64,000 nt of DNA, from the NCBI RefSeq assembly GCF_000835495.1, contig NW_015622548.1, positions 992,001 to 1,056,000 on the forward strand, written 5' to 3'. The DNA is from Cladophialophora immunda. Lineage: Eukaryota; Ascomycota; Eurotiomycetes; Chaetothyriales; Herpotrichiellaceae. Made by a program: the position numbers and the translations under genes. The notes beneath the pieces are model-generated. The model searched no databases. It was not told where the DNA came from and was given only the letters and a program-made list of their open reading frames with translations. Of this stretch, positions 44,451-56,873 are shown piece after piece; positions within the stretch are counted from its first letter, which is position 1, and every line of letters begins with the position of its first letter.

Positions 44451-45026
44451 TGATATCGCATTCTGCTGTGACAATGACTCGCTACCTGGAATCTTTCCAG
44501 GCGGCGGCACAATGTCCACAACTTGGTGGACAGAGACTCCAGCCATCATACTCGCCGGGTGCAAATTCACATCGTCCGGCGCTAGTTCAAGAACTTGTAC
44601 TCCTCTGGAAGAGCTCGACACATGTTTGGCATTTTGCGCCTCACTACAGACTGGGAGGAATTGGTTACCCTTGCAGCAGCAGCAACGATCAACCTTTTGG
44701 GTGAAATGTGGACGGGAGACCGCACCCCGCATTAACAGTCGGGACCCACCGAAACCTCGAGGAACACCCGGAGAACAGGTTAGTGGGTGAAGTCGGTAGG
44801 GGTAGTTAGGGGCCCCTTGCCAAAGCCCGACCTGCCGTCTCTGCCTCTGAGGCCATTCGATGTCACGATCGAACTCGAAACTCAATCTTCCACCTCCACC
44901 GTTCCCAGCATTTTCTGCTTTCCTCCTCGTACAGCTGCCGCCTCCTGGCCTTGCGCAGGCCCCTCGTTCCCTTCATTGACTCTCTGGCGCCAGTGATAAG
45001 ATCTCTTGCGGTCGTGACCTGTTACG
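44451..45026. other. creC promoter and 5' leader
   Basis: A 576-nt region between the Roadblock stop and the creC start codon. The last 200 bases are CT-rich (CAATCTTCCACCTCCACC, TTTCTGCTTTCCTCC), as in a fungal 5' leader. No gene is seen. Confidence 0.4.
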
Positions 45027-47379
45027 ATGTTGTAAGTTGGAGATCCGTTGCGGATTCTGCTGGCTCCCACTGATAGCTTCTGCGCAGTGCGATCCCCCCA
45101 CCACCGCGGTATCCCACCAACAGCGGCTTGGTCGCGACAACCCTCGAGACTGCAAATACTCTGACCATTCGCGAAGGGCCCGAATACACATTTCAAGCCG
45201 GCGAAGGTAGATACTATCCACTTCCGCATCACCGAATGTTCCACTAAGGCATGGGCAGGCACCTATGTTCTAAGAGACGACCTGCAACTCGCAACCCCAC
45301 CACCTCATCCTTCTGAAGCCCCCGTTGTCAATCCCAATCCTCTAGCCACCAGCGTTACTCCGCCTACGAGTGGTGTTAAACTGTCTCTAGTATCACTTAG
45401 CCCGAAACAAATCACTCCGGACCTCTACAGAACCACTACCGCAACAAGTAGTCTTCTGCGCTGGAGGACCTTGGGATTAAACAACTCGAAGGAGACAAAG
45501 GAGTCCAAGGAGCTCAAAGATGTGAGAGAGTTGAAAGACATCAAAGAGGTCGAGAAAGAGCCGAGGATATCCATAGAGACTGGCAGCGACAGTAGCAACC
45601 TTGCGACATCGCAAAATGGAAGCAACAAGTCGAGCACAGTCAAAGCATTTGGTGAAGGCAATGCCGCCCTGTCTCCAGTCATCAGCAGAGATGGTCTTAA
45701 GCGACGGAAACCGAAGAACAACATCATCAAAAGCAATTCCTCGTTCGTCTCTCGCGTCATCCCCCACGAGTCCCTCGCAAAGAAGCTTCAAGAACGAGAC
45801 CAGCGAGGCACATTTGCTTTTGTCAACATCAATCGAGCTTTTCAGTGGTTGGATCTCTCTTCAGGGGCCAAACAAGACCCAATGACTAAGATCCTCTTTA
45901 CCAAGGCAAGTGACTCTTGACTTCGCAAGACGATGTTGTACTTGCGCGACTCATCGTTATCACTCCGCCAGTGTCGGTATCAACTAATTGATCCCCATAG
46001 GCTCACATGCTGTGCCATGATGTCAATAGCATGACCAAACACTCAACACACATGGACATTGTAATGGGTTCCTCGGCCAGTGACATCATCTGGTACGAGC
46101 CCATATCGCAGAAGTATGCCCGCATCAACAAGAATGGGATCATCAATGGCTCGGCCGTTTCCACGATAAGATGGATACCTGGATCAGAGAACCTCTTTCT
46201 AGCGGCTCATATGGACGGAACTCTCATCGTGTACGACAAAGAAAAGGAAGATGCACCTTTCGTCTCGGAAGAGCTGGTGGACGAGGGTATCAGTATTGAG
46301 GATGAAGACCAGTCCACATTGGTCATCAGCAAGAGTGTGAACTCATCCAATCAAAAGACTAACCCGGTAGCCTGCTGGCGGATTTCCAATCAGAATATCA
46401 CCGACTTTGCTTTTTCGCCGGATAATAGACATCTCGCCGTCGTCGGTGACGATGGCTATCTCCGGATAATAGATTATCCGCAAGAAAGGTATGCAGAGGG
46501 CTCATTTACTCCGCGCGTTTCTTGCAGGATTTGCGAGACTGATGTCGCGCAGGCTGACCGATATATATTCCTCTTATTATGGCGGGTTCACATGCGTATG
46601 CTGGTCGCCTGACGGCAAATACGTGCTCACCGGAGGCCAAGACGACCTTGTCACTATTTGGTCGCTATCTGAACGTCAGATTATTGCTCGATGTCCAGGG
46701 CACGATTCATGGGTAACGGCTGTTGCCTTCGACCCGTGGCGCTGTGACGAAAGGACATACCGTTTTGGCAGTGTAGGCGACGACTGCAAGCTCCTTCTCT
46801 GGGACTTCAGCGTAGGCATGCTTCATCGTCCAAAAGGGGTAAGCTGAGTACTGTGGACGCAAGCCCGATTTGACAGCTGCTTACACAGGATATCAGGCAA
46901 CCGTTAGGACTAGAGGAAGTATATCAGCCCAATCGGTCTCGCTTCTCCGTCAACGGACGGAGAGCACAAGCATCGTCAATCGAATCAGATCTGACTCCAA
47001 CCGGACCGGGAGCTTCGTCCAACCCGACACCGTCGACGAATCCGAATTTCTCAACCATGCTGTTGAACCCAGATCAAGGACAGCCCAATTGCCGCCTGTA
47101 ATGGTACGTATCCAACGACATGGCCAGACAAAATCCTCGATGGTGCGGACACTGACATGTTATTGACAGTCCAAAAAGATAGACGATCATCCGCTGAGTG
47201 GTCTCGCGTTTGAGCAGGACTGCATCATCACGACTTGTCATGAAGGTAGGTACGCATTTCCGTCTGTGCTTACCAGTTTGAATACTCACAATCTCCAAGG
47301 CCACTTGCGCACTTGGAACCGACCTCGAGAAGCCCCAAATAGCAGTCAAATAGATATCTCAGAGAAGCCGAGGCCCTGA
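45027..47379 (+). CDS. creC: WD40 protein CreC, carbon catabolite repression
   Basis: CreC binds and stabilises the CreB deubiquitinase, opposing ubiquitination in carbon catabolite repression. Eight exons: 45027-45031, 45088-45206, 45259-45905, 46001-46488, 46553-46838, 46897-47103, 47170-47245 and 47300-47379; 635 aa. Exon 1 holds only ATGTT. The product starts [13 protein letters not shown], continues with [20 protein letters not shown] and a Lys/Glu/Ser-rich linker, then WD40 repeats from [11 protein letters not shown] on ([71 protein letters not shown]) and a final ACKEGH-type repeat ([14 protein letters not shown]). All are CreC/WDR20 hallmarks. The third intron (45906-46000) is of GC-AG type. 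creD lies about 1.8 kb downstream on the same strand. Confidence 0.9.
45906..46000 (+). other. GC-AG intron in creC
   Basis: The 5' site reads AAG|GCAAGT, the usual consensus of GC-AG introns; the 3' end is CCCATAG with CAACTAATT as branch point. Splicing here joins FTK to AHMLCHD, a conserved CreC junction; no GT donor keeps the frame. Confidence 0.75.
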
Positions 47380-49181
47380 GTTGCATATGCCAAATGGCGA
47401 TACCGTCGAAGCCTCGTTATGGCAGGGGCCGTCACTACCGGGCGTATCGTTTTATCCGACTACGGTCAGCAAGAGTTTGGCAGAGACGCTTTGGGACGGA
47501 CCCAGTTAAAGACTTCAGGTGGAGGTTTCTAGCTAACCGCGCATCGTGCATGTCGACAGGGGTAATGAGGCATAGCGCACAAGTATGACTCTTCGTCTGC
47601 TGCAGGCGAGCGTGCCATCGGCTTTCGATGTTCGCTAGAAAGCCTGATGTTTGCAAGTTGGGGCGTGAAGACGGTGTGATCGACAACAGAAGACTGTATG
47701 GCAATACACCCATAGTGGGTCTGCCAGTATACAAGTCAACAACATCTTGCTGTGACTGCGTGTGACAGACGAGAGACTCCTTCTAGCACTGGAACAAAAG
47801 TTACTTTAAGCATGACGAACCACATGACAACCAAATGGAATCATCGGTGACAGCAAGCAATTCCTCAAGCAGACGCTTAGCACGGGGGTGCCGAAGAGCC
47901 GGACGATAGGGGAGCTTTTCTCAATTCCCTTGGGCCGATTCCATCCAAATACTTCTAGCTTGTTTTCCATAGAGTTTTGAGCGGCATATTGATTCCGAGA
48001 TGGTGCCATCGGACCACTCATAACTTCCAACAACTTCTGACATCTTGCACAAGCCAATGCTGAAATCCCGGCCTTCGAAAAGAGCGCGGGGCCGAGGAGA
48101 GCGTAAACTCCCCTCCAAGGTACCATCGCTCCGAGTAGACTTTCCCAGAGCAGTCACAAGTGCCATAAGAAAGTGAACAGGGTGGGATGAAGGGGCAGCC
48201 ACATCTGCATCTCATGCAGGGTACTGTTTCCCTTTGGCATGACAAGGCCAATGAAGGGAGCAGGATCAGAAGGGAGGAAGGGGATGCACTCGTAACGGAG
48301 AGATCACGTCTAGCCAGAAAATTAAACGAGCGAAAGGGGGCTGCTGCTGTTCAGGAGCTCGGGGGCCTCGCTTTTGGAGGTGCATACTCCATAATATTGT
48401 GTCTGACTGTGCATCCAGTGACAGGAGAGCGCCGGCTTGGTAAGATGCCCATGTTTCCGTGATTGGGATGAGGTCGAGGCGAGCAAGGGCCATTACTTTT
48501 TCAGCCCTGACGATCCCTGACGCTCCGAGCGCTGTTGGAGGAGTATGCAACGAATAATGATAAGGGGCAGGCACTCTTTTTAAAAAGTCAAGGCCCAGCT
48601 GCTCGTGTGAGGTGTTAAGCTGCGCGCACTGCAGGGCACGTATTCGCAGGCACTGCCCAAGCAGGAAAACGAGGACGGCACAATTTCATTCTCAGCGTCA
48701 GATGCTTCGCTCTTGTACCCTCTTGTGCCTTCCCCCATCCTGAATCTCCTTTCCACGTGCCTTGACTCCTCGAGCTTGGTCATTATACCTAGAACGCGCG
48801 CGCGAGAGAGAGAGAGAGCGAGCGAGCGAGGGTTACGCCATTCGCCTTTCCCGTCAGAACAAATCAGATCGGCTATTGTGCTTCATTATCACCTGGCAAT
48901 CAGTGCTATCAGGCTTATCTCTGTCTGGGTATCAGTTTTGCCAGTACCCGCCTGTTCCTGCGATTCCCGACCACTTCCTCCTGACTACCCACGAGCCCAC
49001 CGTCCAGGTGACAAGGTTTCGGAAGAGATCGCGCCCTACAACAGGGAAATTCGTGAAAGGAGTAGCGCAGCCTCGACGCAGATTGGCCAGATTCGGTGGA
49101 ACAGGGATCAGCAGGGAGCCAAATGCAGGCAGATTCATTGAGAAGAGTCCAGGATATTGCGAGACAAAGAGAAGGTGAAAT
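47380..49181. other. 1.8-kb gap between creC and creD
   Basis: No gene is supported. A CG/GA/CGAG simple-repeat patch lies at 48795-48830. The stretch after 48830 probably contains the creD leader. Confidence 0.4.
48795..48830 (+). repeat. Purine-rich simple repeat (CG)n(AG)n(CGAG)n
   Basis: Runs of CGCGCG, then AGAGAGAGAGAG, then GCGAGCGAGCGAG follow one another in the upstream region of creD. Confidence 0.85.
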
Positions 49182-52100
49182 ATGACGCTGGGGAACCAAC
49201 GATCGGCGGGGACGAGAGCCATACTACGAGAACTCCCAGCACCCATACTGGCACCTCTAGGCCCTCTCAAGGCCACAGCAAAGATCAGAGCCAAGGTCAA
49301 GGCCAGGACACCGTTGGCGGCTCAAGTGGAGGATCCAGATCCAGTCGTGAACCACGGCAGCCACCACCACCACCACCACCACCATCACCAAACCCAGGTA
49401 GACGGTGAAGTGGAAAGACTCGAAGACGAAAGTGTGAACAGCAGTAGCGGGCGAGGGAGATCCAACACGACATCCTCTTTCTGGACAACGGGTTCGTCGT
49501 CGAGCTCGATACCTGCCATAACGTTCAGCGAGTGCAACCATCCCGATCCTCATCACGAAGATATCCACGAAGCTGCAAGTTCTCCGATCGAAGCACCCAT
49601 CGAAGCCGAAATCGTTGCAGCAGAGGCACCGTCAGGCACAGGCCCAAGCCTAGGTTCCGCCACTAACGGGGCCTCGGCGTCATCGGTGTCATTTGCGGGA
49701 GCCTTACCCAGAAGAGTGCCCCGAAGGACTCATCAGCCCACAGAGTTTGGGCCAAGATCGGCATCTTCAGCATCAGCATCATCAGCAGCGCCCAGTGCGC
49801 CCCCAGCGCCAGCACCACCACTGCCGGTATCAACTGGCGGCGGGAGAACAGCCGGAGTGGACCATCATCAGAGGGACCCGCGGCTGATAACAGTAAGTTC
49901 CCAAACGGCCCTTTCATTAGCCACTCTGCCTGCATCTTCTCAGCCATTCCCGCCCGGCGCCCACCCAGCACGCAACCTGTCTACCCACTCTTTGTACCCT
50001 CCCGTCCAATAATCCCCTCCAACCTGGTCATTATCTTTTTTCTTTCGCAATCATCACCTCAAATTTCTGCTGCATGTCCACCGACGTATGAGTAGAGATT
50101 TGTGTGTACCTGCCTGTGCCTTGTCATTGCGCATGCCTGCGTCTCTGTCATATGCTTTGTTCTCATTCTTTGCATTCCACTATCTCGTCACTCTCTTTCT
50201 AATGCTCTTACTCCAATCCAGCAGATTAGGCCGCTCCTTCGCTTAAACCGCAAGCATTCTCCCGAATGCTCCTCCGGCCACCATGAGCCAGTCTTGCGCC
50301 CTTCCTTGAACCAGCAGCGTCCTTCGAGTTCTTCCTCTTCGTCTACCTCAGCCGACCGTCACCTTCACGGAGCGGCACCGTCCAGATCACAAGCCATGGC
50401 GCTCAAATTCCTGAGTGCCCATACCCCTCACTCGGGCTCAAGTAGCAGCGTCAAGTACTTCGATATCCGCCTTGACAATGACTACATTGTCTTTCGGGGC
50501 AACGAAGACGAGGCTGCCAGTGCCCAACTTTCGGGCTCTCTGGTTCTATGCCTCACGGAACCCATGACGATCCACCATGTTGACTTGACTCTGAGTGGAA
50601 TCCTGCATATGTCGTAAGTCAAAAGGTGTCCCCCACGGCAATCCCGGCAACTCCTCTCGCTCGCGTGATCATTTAACAACTAACCTGATGTGTTCAGATG
50701 GCAGACCACTTCCACATCCTCCATGTCGGGCAGGCGCACCACTTACAAAGAGAAGACCTTCTTCGAGAAGAATTGGACATTCCGAGACCCGGGGAAAGGG
50801 AAGACTGAAGTGTTACAACCTGATAACTATGAGTGGCCATTCCGATGCATCCTCGAAGGCTCTCTGCCCGAAAGTGTGGAAGGTCTGAAAGATGCATGGA
50901 TCATCTACCGCCTGAAGGCCGAAATCAGCCGCAAGAGAGGGAGGGACATCGTCGTCCGCAAACCATTGCGCATCGTCCGTACACTGGATTCGAACGCATT
51001 GGAGCTTTCTCATGCAATGGTACGGAGCCTTCACTCTTATGTATCACCAATACCTCTTTCTTTTGCTGACCCGTTGCTAGTCTGTCGAGAACATATGGCC
51101 GAATAAGATAGAATACTCCATCAGCATCCCTAACAAGGCAGTCGCCTTTGGGTCATTCGTACAAGTTGACTTCAAACTGATATCTCTCTTGAAGGGTCTG
51201 GTTATCGGCAATGTCTCCACCCAGGTTAAGGAAGAGCAAGAGTTTGTCGTCGATCCAGAGTGGGGTATATCTGCTTTAAACAATGGGCAGACCAAAACGG
51301 ACAGGGTCATTGCGTCAGACCTTTACAAGGTCAACCCAGAGAATGATGAGCAGATTATCGATGAGGTCGCCGAGGGCTATCAATTTTCTCGATATCTCGA
51401 GTTGCCCAAGTCGCTGAACCAGTGCCTACAAGACTGTAATGTCAAAGGGATCAAGGTTCGACATAAGGTGAAATTTAACGTCCAGTTACACAACCCCGAC
51501 GGCCACATTTCCGAACTCCGCGCCAATCTTCCAGTTTCATTTTACATATCTCCCAGTCTGCCTATCAACGAAAATAACGATCTGGTCGACCAATCGCCTC
51601 AAGCTGGAAGGGCGGCTATTGCTAACGATCTCGCTAACGCAGCGCCGCCGGTTTACGGGAAGCACACCTTGGACGTCTTATATTCTGACGTCGATGGCTA
51701 TCGAACGCCTGGAACTGCACTTTCAACCCCAGGAACCCCATACCTCCACAGCCGCCACGCATCCCACGAAAATCTCGCAAGTCTCGCTGCGATGGCGAAT
51801 GGAAACTACGTGTCACCCATAGCTCTTCAGAGCAGACTTCAGGACCTCCGAGTGGGCGACTCTTTCATCCAGGATCTACGGAGCAACGAAGACAGCGAGA
51901 TAAGTAACTTATCGCTGCCGGTGAATGGACGGTCCCGGAGGAATTCATCGTCTACGACAATGCCTGAAGATTATTTCGCGCCACATGATGCATCCAATGC
52001 GAGCCCGCATCCCCGAGTCAGCCCTAATGATCAAGGTGCGTGCTCGGGCGGTCCTTCTCATACGCCCAGTCAACCGGGCAGCCTCATGATGTCACGTCGA

Positions 52101-52478
52101 ACTTCCGAAGAAGAAGAGGGACAGCAATCTGGCGCTAGAACGCCATTCCCCCAGTACGATCATATGGAGGATCTGGCTCGCGTTCCCTCATACACCACAG
52201 CAGTCAAAACCCCTGCTCCAAGAACGCAATTTGATCAGTCGATACCTCTTCCGACCTACGGGGCTGCTGTTACCGATCCCAGTCCGCCGCCGCTGGCGGA
52301 ACCCCCAACTGCACACCTTCGGACTTCCCCAAGGTTGCCGGGTACTATAACAGTGACAGCAAATTCACCGGACTCGCCCGTGAACAGCGTGCCAAGGACG
52401 TCAATTTCTCACAGAAACGTGAGTTCAATTCAAGACGATGAGAGAAGGTTGCGGATGATGCAACTGCGAGGTCGATAG
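49182..52478 (+). CDS. creD: Arrestin-like CreD, adaptor of the HulA ubiquitin ligase, with possible N-terminal extension
   Basis: CreD recruits the HECT ligase HulA to targets such as permeases. The conserved protein starts MALKFLSAHTPHSG at 50396 and uses exons 50396-50613, 50698-51019 and 51081-52478 (645 aa). Arrestin blocks are YFDIRLDNDYIVFRGNEDEA, FFEKNWTFRDPGKGKTEVL, NYEWPFRCILEGSLPESVEG and NIWPNKIEYSISIPNKAVAFGS. APPVYGKHTL supplies a PPxY motif for WW domains; a weaker LPTY follows near the end. The tail is Ser/Pro-rich. A 237-codon open frame from the ATG at 49182 ends at a perfect GTAAGT donor (49893) and can splice in phase to 50225 (CCAGCAG acceptor), adding 294 residues with poly-His (nine His), poly-Ser and Ala/Pro-rich tracts, total 939 aa. 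The core gene is firm; the extension is tentative (about 0.5). Confidence 0.87.
49361..49388 (+). repeat. (CAC)n repeat encoding poly-His
   Basis: A CAC/CAT triplet run encodes nine consecutive His in the frame of the putative CreD N-terminal extension. Confidence 0.85.
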
Positions 52479-54115
52479 GGGCCAATTACGGCGGAAGCCC
52501 GCATCCCATCGAGATTCCAAAACTTTATGAAGAGAGACGAACAGTTTTCGAATGCTAGGTTCATGTTTTGAGGGCGTTGGGCTCATGATGATTGATACCC
52601 GATTGCATTTTTGCCGGATCGAGAGATCGCCACTTCTTTTGAGAATCCCCCTTTTCCCCTACTGCTTTTTGTCGTTTGGGACGCAAATTGGAACCTCTTA
52701 CGTATGAAACACCACCTACGGAGTCTGGTATGGTACGATCATTGGGTCGGGTTGGGTATACCACGATGATAGTCTGGTCTCGAAATCAGCGGCATTGGTG
52801 TTTGCATTGGCATGTTTGGAGGGACTTCATGATACTCATATCATCACTACTGATTCGCGACGCGGTCATGACTTGTTTTCAGAAGCAACGAGCAAAAATT
52901 GATGGCTTTCACGTTCGAGATTGGCAACATTTAGGGTCACTGAAAGACAAAAGAGAACATTCCCAGGACAAGGAAGGGGGTGGAACATGGCTGGACAGAA
53001 TATCCCACAACATATAGTTTCTCACGGAGAGAACAGAAATGGCATGGAAGAGAACCAGACTGATTGGCTTTTTGGAAAGCTAATCGATTGTACATGTCAC
53101 AGTTCTTCTTCCTTTTTCCCTTGAACCAAGCTGCCCATACCATCCATACACACGACCCAAGTCCACGCATTTCAAGCCCAGAGGAGCATCATCGTCGAAA
53201 ACGCGCCGGTCGATCTTGACTGTGCGGTGTAAGCTGAAAACCAGGCCTGCAGCACGCGATAGACTCATCCATTCCCATATCCGTTCGTTGCCCATATCCA
53301 CATCCACATCCACATCTGCGTTCAAGACCAGCGCCACGTTCACCGGCCTCATCCGCACCGCTCTCTACCTCGGCAAAGCATCCAAAGGACCGGAAGATGC
53401 CATACTGGATCGTGGGGGGCATGTTTGTACTCGTGGCTTTGCTGCGCCCGTCTCCCGGCCCCAACAGCCCTCCGTTGTTCCTGCGTTTTTCACTCTTCTA
53501 TCTCCCCCCTTCATTCGCGGGCTTCATTCGCGGGCTTCTTTCTCAGTCCAACACATGGTTCAGTATCGGGGATGTGTCGACAACTACCCAATACGGTGGA
53601 CCACGCACGAAGGGCAGGGCACTCACGCGACTCAAGACCCGACCTCCTTGCAGCCGAGCCCGAGTGAATATGATATCTTCATGAAAGAACGTCATTCCTA
53701 TCGAAACGGGCGGGCGTCCGATGAGAAAGTTGCTGCCCACTCGCTCGCTCGATCGGTCGCAGGAAAGACCCCGTGTTATTTTCTTGCTCGGGGGTTGTTC
53801 GATGGGATCACCCATATCACCCGGCGTCGGGCTTGAATCCAGACGGATGGACACACGGACGGAAGCTTCGGGTTCTCGTCTTGTTTCCTGGGTTATGAAT
53901 TCGCCTGGCATATCTCTGTGGACGAGGTCAGTTCGATCGAAGAAACTCCCTTGGTGCTGGCGGCATGGAAATAGCATCGCGTTCATAACAACAGTCGCAA
54001 AGCCGGGCGGCGGAGGAGGCAAGAACTTGTAGACGGTCGCTCGGCCAAGCTGTGCGGTTTAGTGTGGTGTCTGCTTCCCTCTCGTCGTTGTCGAGCTGTT
54101 GAGTTGAGTGTGTGT
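52479..54115. other. 1.6-kb convergent intergenic region
   Basis: Lies between the creD stop and the 3' end of the PXB/DUF3818 gene. Overlapping frames occur at 53397-53684 (+, 95 codons, hydrophobic start MPYWIVGGMFVLVALL) and 53543-54022 (-, 159 codons). Neither is recognisable, so none is called. A 13-bp unit TTCATTCGCGGGC is tandemly doubled at 53510-53535. Confidence 0.35.
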
Positions 54116-56499
54116 TCACCAATAACACCCCTTCTTGGCCAACAACTCCCTGAACCCGTCTCCCATCGCGTCAATGACGATCCTCAATTCCTTCTGCTTC
54201 TTCCTCGCCTCGTTTCCAATGCCCACCTCATCTTCCTTGCCATTGTGCCCGAACGGTTGCTGGTCTTCGACCCGGATCTTCTCCCCTCGTGCCTCCTTGT
54301 TCCTGAAGTGGACGAGCCTCGAGCCGTCGACGTCTGTCGCACTCGCTTGTATCACCTCCGGCGAGCTCGCCGCTTTCAGACTCCCATGCTGACTCAACGG
54401 GGTGATCGGGGTGGCGTCGAGCAGCGCTTGCCAGCGCGCGAGGAATGAGCCGGGCCCCGGGTTCGAAGAGACCTCTGGCGTCGGGTTTTCTTTGATCTCG
54501 CGCGACGTCTCGCTTTCCGATACGCTCGTGGGGAATGATGCTGATGTGGGCGTCGACGACGGTGTGGCATTGCCCTCGCCACGATCAAGTGGTGGAGCCG
54601 GGCTAGATGTCCTTGAAGAAGGTCGACTGGAGTGGTTCGAGTGGTTGGACGAGAAGATCTTTGCGATGGCTGGGTTCTTGGACGGTGGCGATTTCAACAC
54701 GTTGGCGAGGCGCGCCGTGGACTGGTCGTGCATCTTGTCCAGGTATCCGGAGTGGGAGTCAAGGATGGGCAGGATGCGGGATTGCGTTTCTTTGGGGAGA
54801 GAGGAGAAGAGGTCGTGCAGCGACGCCGTCAAGTTGCCAGCTCCGCCTTTTCCATGCTTTACGACATCGTGGGTATCACCACCCGGCTCCTGTTTGAACT
54901 GCGAGGCTGCATTCTTGGCCCACTCGAGGTACCACCCCGTCAGTTCCTTGTCATTCTTTGCGCACTGGTGCATGAAGACGTGACATGACCGCTGATGCTT
55001 GCGGAGTAACTGGACAAAGTCTCCCACGGTGGGCACAATGGCTTTGTTGGATTTGTCCGTGTGGATTCTCGCCAGCTTGATCAAGTCTTTGAGGAAGCTT
55101 TCAAAATCGGACAGTGTGGAGGACAGATCGATGGCTTTGTGCATGCGTCGTATGACAGGCTCGTAGGCATCGACCACTTCTCTGACAGACATGGTTAAGT
55201 GGTCGGGGGAAGATTTGCAGAGGCACTGGATCAGCTGTTTGCGGTCACGAATGGACAGGTGGATCGAGAGATACTCTAATGCTTGCTTGTGGTGGACTTC
55301 GGTCAATTCGGTAGAAGCGGATTTGACGTCTTTTAGGATGGCCGTCACGATAGAGATGGACTGCGTTTGACTTTCCTTTCGGATGCGGTCCTGCTCTTCT
55401 TGCGGTTGATGGGCGTAGTCTTTCAGGGCATGCAGCTGTTCTTTGCCGAGTTTTGCGCGTTCTCGCTCGAGTTTCGTCGCCCTCGACTCGAGATCCCTGA
55501 TGTCCCAGTTAAGGACCGTGGAGATGATTCTGCGCGCAATTGAGTCAGGATATCAATCCACACCGAATGTAGGGAAGGCCGATGGCGTACGTTTGCATTA
55601 GATTCGTGCCCTCGTCCTGAGACTGCGTCAAGCCTATCCAGTTGGTGACGCTGGTAACACTCATTTTGGCCAGGCCAACTTTGACCATGGCGTTTATCAT
55701 AGTCGCGACATTTCCGATCTTCAGTGTTTGTCTAAGGACCATGTAGGGCACCAGTTTATTGGCATTGTCGACCAACTTCAGCAGGTACTGACCTTTGGGC
55801 GATAAGATCAAAGTGTAGTGCATAAAGGAAGCAATGCTGAGCCGACCGGTCAGTATTTTCATGCGTAGTCAAAGCAGGTAGGACACGGGGCTGCAAAGAA
55901 AGGCTGACAAGAAAATCGGCTCACTTGACAAGCACAAACTCGTGCACGGCTTTGGTTAACTGAGGGTGGTCTTCGAGATTGTCCGTCTCGGCGGTCTTCT
56001 GTACCATCTCATCGAGGATACCGCCATAGACGCAGTCGTTGAGGAAGTCCCGAAAGGCACGTCGCAGATCATCGGCTTTGGTGACGTCGTAATTCGAGTC
56101 GCGGTCCCTGATCTCGGGGAAGCCGGCGAAGGTGCCTCTGACGGGGTATTCGATCAGGGCTGATATGGCCGTGGCGAGGGTCTTGCGGCTGCCGATGACG
56201 CCCTTGTCATAGCTCTCGCTCAGGTTGGCCCTCTCCAGACTCTCGATGATTTCTTGACATTGCACGGTCCACCACTTCTCGGGGAGATTGTTCAAGCCCG
56301 GCAGATTCAGCAGGAACTTGGAGACCAGAGCCTGCAGGGCGGGCGAGCTGGATGGGCTGTCTTGCTGCGCGGTAAAAGGGGGCCCATAGTTTGAAAGGCT
56401 GCCGGGTCTTCGAAACTCGCGGATCTGGGCGTAGGTGTCGTAATGGGTCAGGATGTCGAAGAGTGCAGCCGTCTGCGAGGGTGACAGAACTCCGGTCAT
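54116..56499 (-). CDS. PX-associated (PXB) and DUF3818 protein, Lec1-like
   Basis: Exons 56499-55925, 55836-55591 and 55529-54116 give 744 aa. Residues 1-190 match the fungal PX-associated domain (LSPSQTAALFDILTHYDTYA, LSESYDKGVIGSRKTLATAIS, ALIEYPVRGTFAGFP). The next part matches DUF3818 (SFMHYTLILSPKGQYLLKLV, LRQTLKIGNVATMINAMVKV, SVTSVTNWIGLTQSQDEGT, IISTVLNWDIRDLES). Yeast Lec1 (YPR097W) has the same two domains and is linked to lipid handling at membranes. The Phox-homology domain that sits between them in Lec1 is not seen here. The last 220 residues are Ser/Pro-rich and disordered, then a basic helix (RKKQKELRIVIDAMGDGFREL) and a KKGCYW end. The function is inferred only from domain architecture. 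Confidence 0.8.
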
Positions 56500-56873
56500 G
56501 TTGTCTGAGCGATGAGAGGAGTATTGGCGACGGTCTCAGTGTCTGACCTGATGTGAAGGGGAGCCTCTGGGAGACAAGACCTCATGTGTATAGAGGACCA
56601 AGTCGTGGTAAAGGGACAAGGCGACAAGGATCAACTAGTGACGTCTTTGGTCGGCTCGAATGTCAAAGGGTCAAGATGCGAAAAATGGGGCTGCATCTCC
56701 GACCACAACCAGCCAATCGCTTCGAGGCTCATTAGGACTACTTAGCACTACTGACTTTGATCGTATCTCATCAATCCATGCATCAGCTGTTTGTACATGT
56801 CAAGCTCTGTTGCTCCTGTCATAAATGCTGGGATCGAGAATGCCCTCCTCTGCCACCAAAGCTTCGTGTCATT
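56500..56873. other. Intergenic, promoter of the PXB/DUF3818 gene
   Basis: A 374-nt gap between two minus-strand genes. Nothing else is recognised. Confidence 0.35.

Noticed and set aside
53397..54022. Overlapping frames: 53397-53684 (+, hydrophobic start) and 53543-54022 (-, 159 codons)
   Set aside because: Two overlapping frames on opposite strands cannot both be preferred; neither has recognisable content or clear splice partners.
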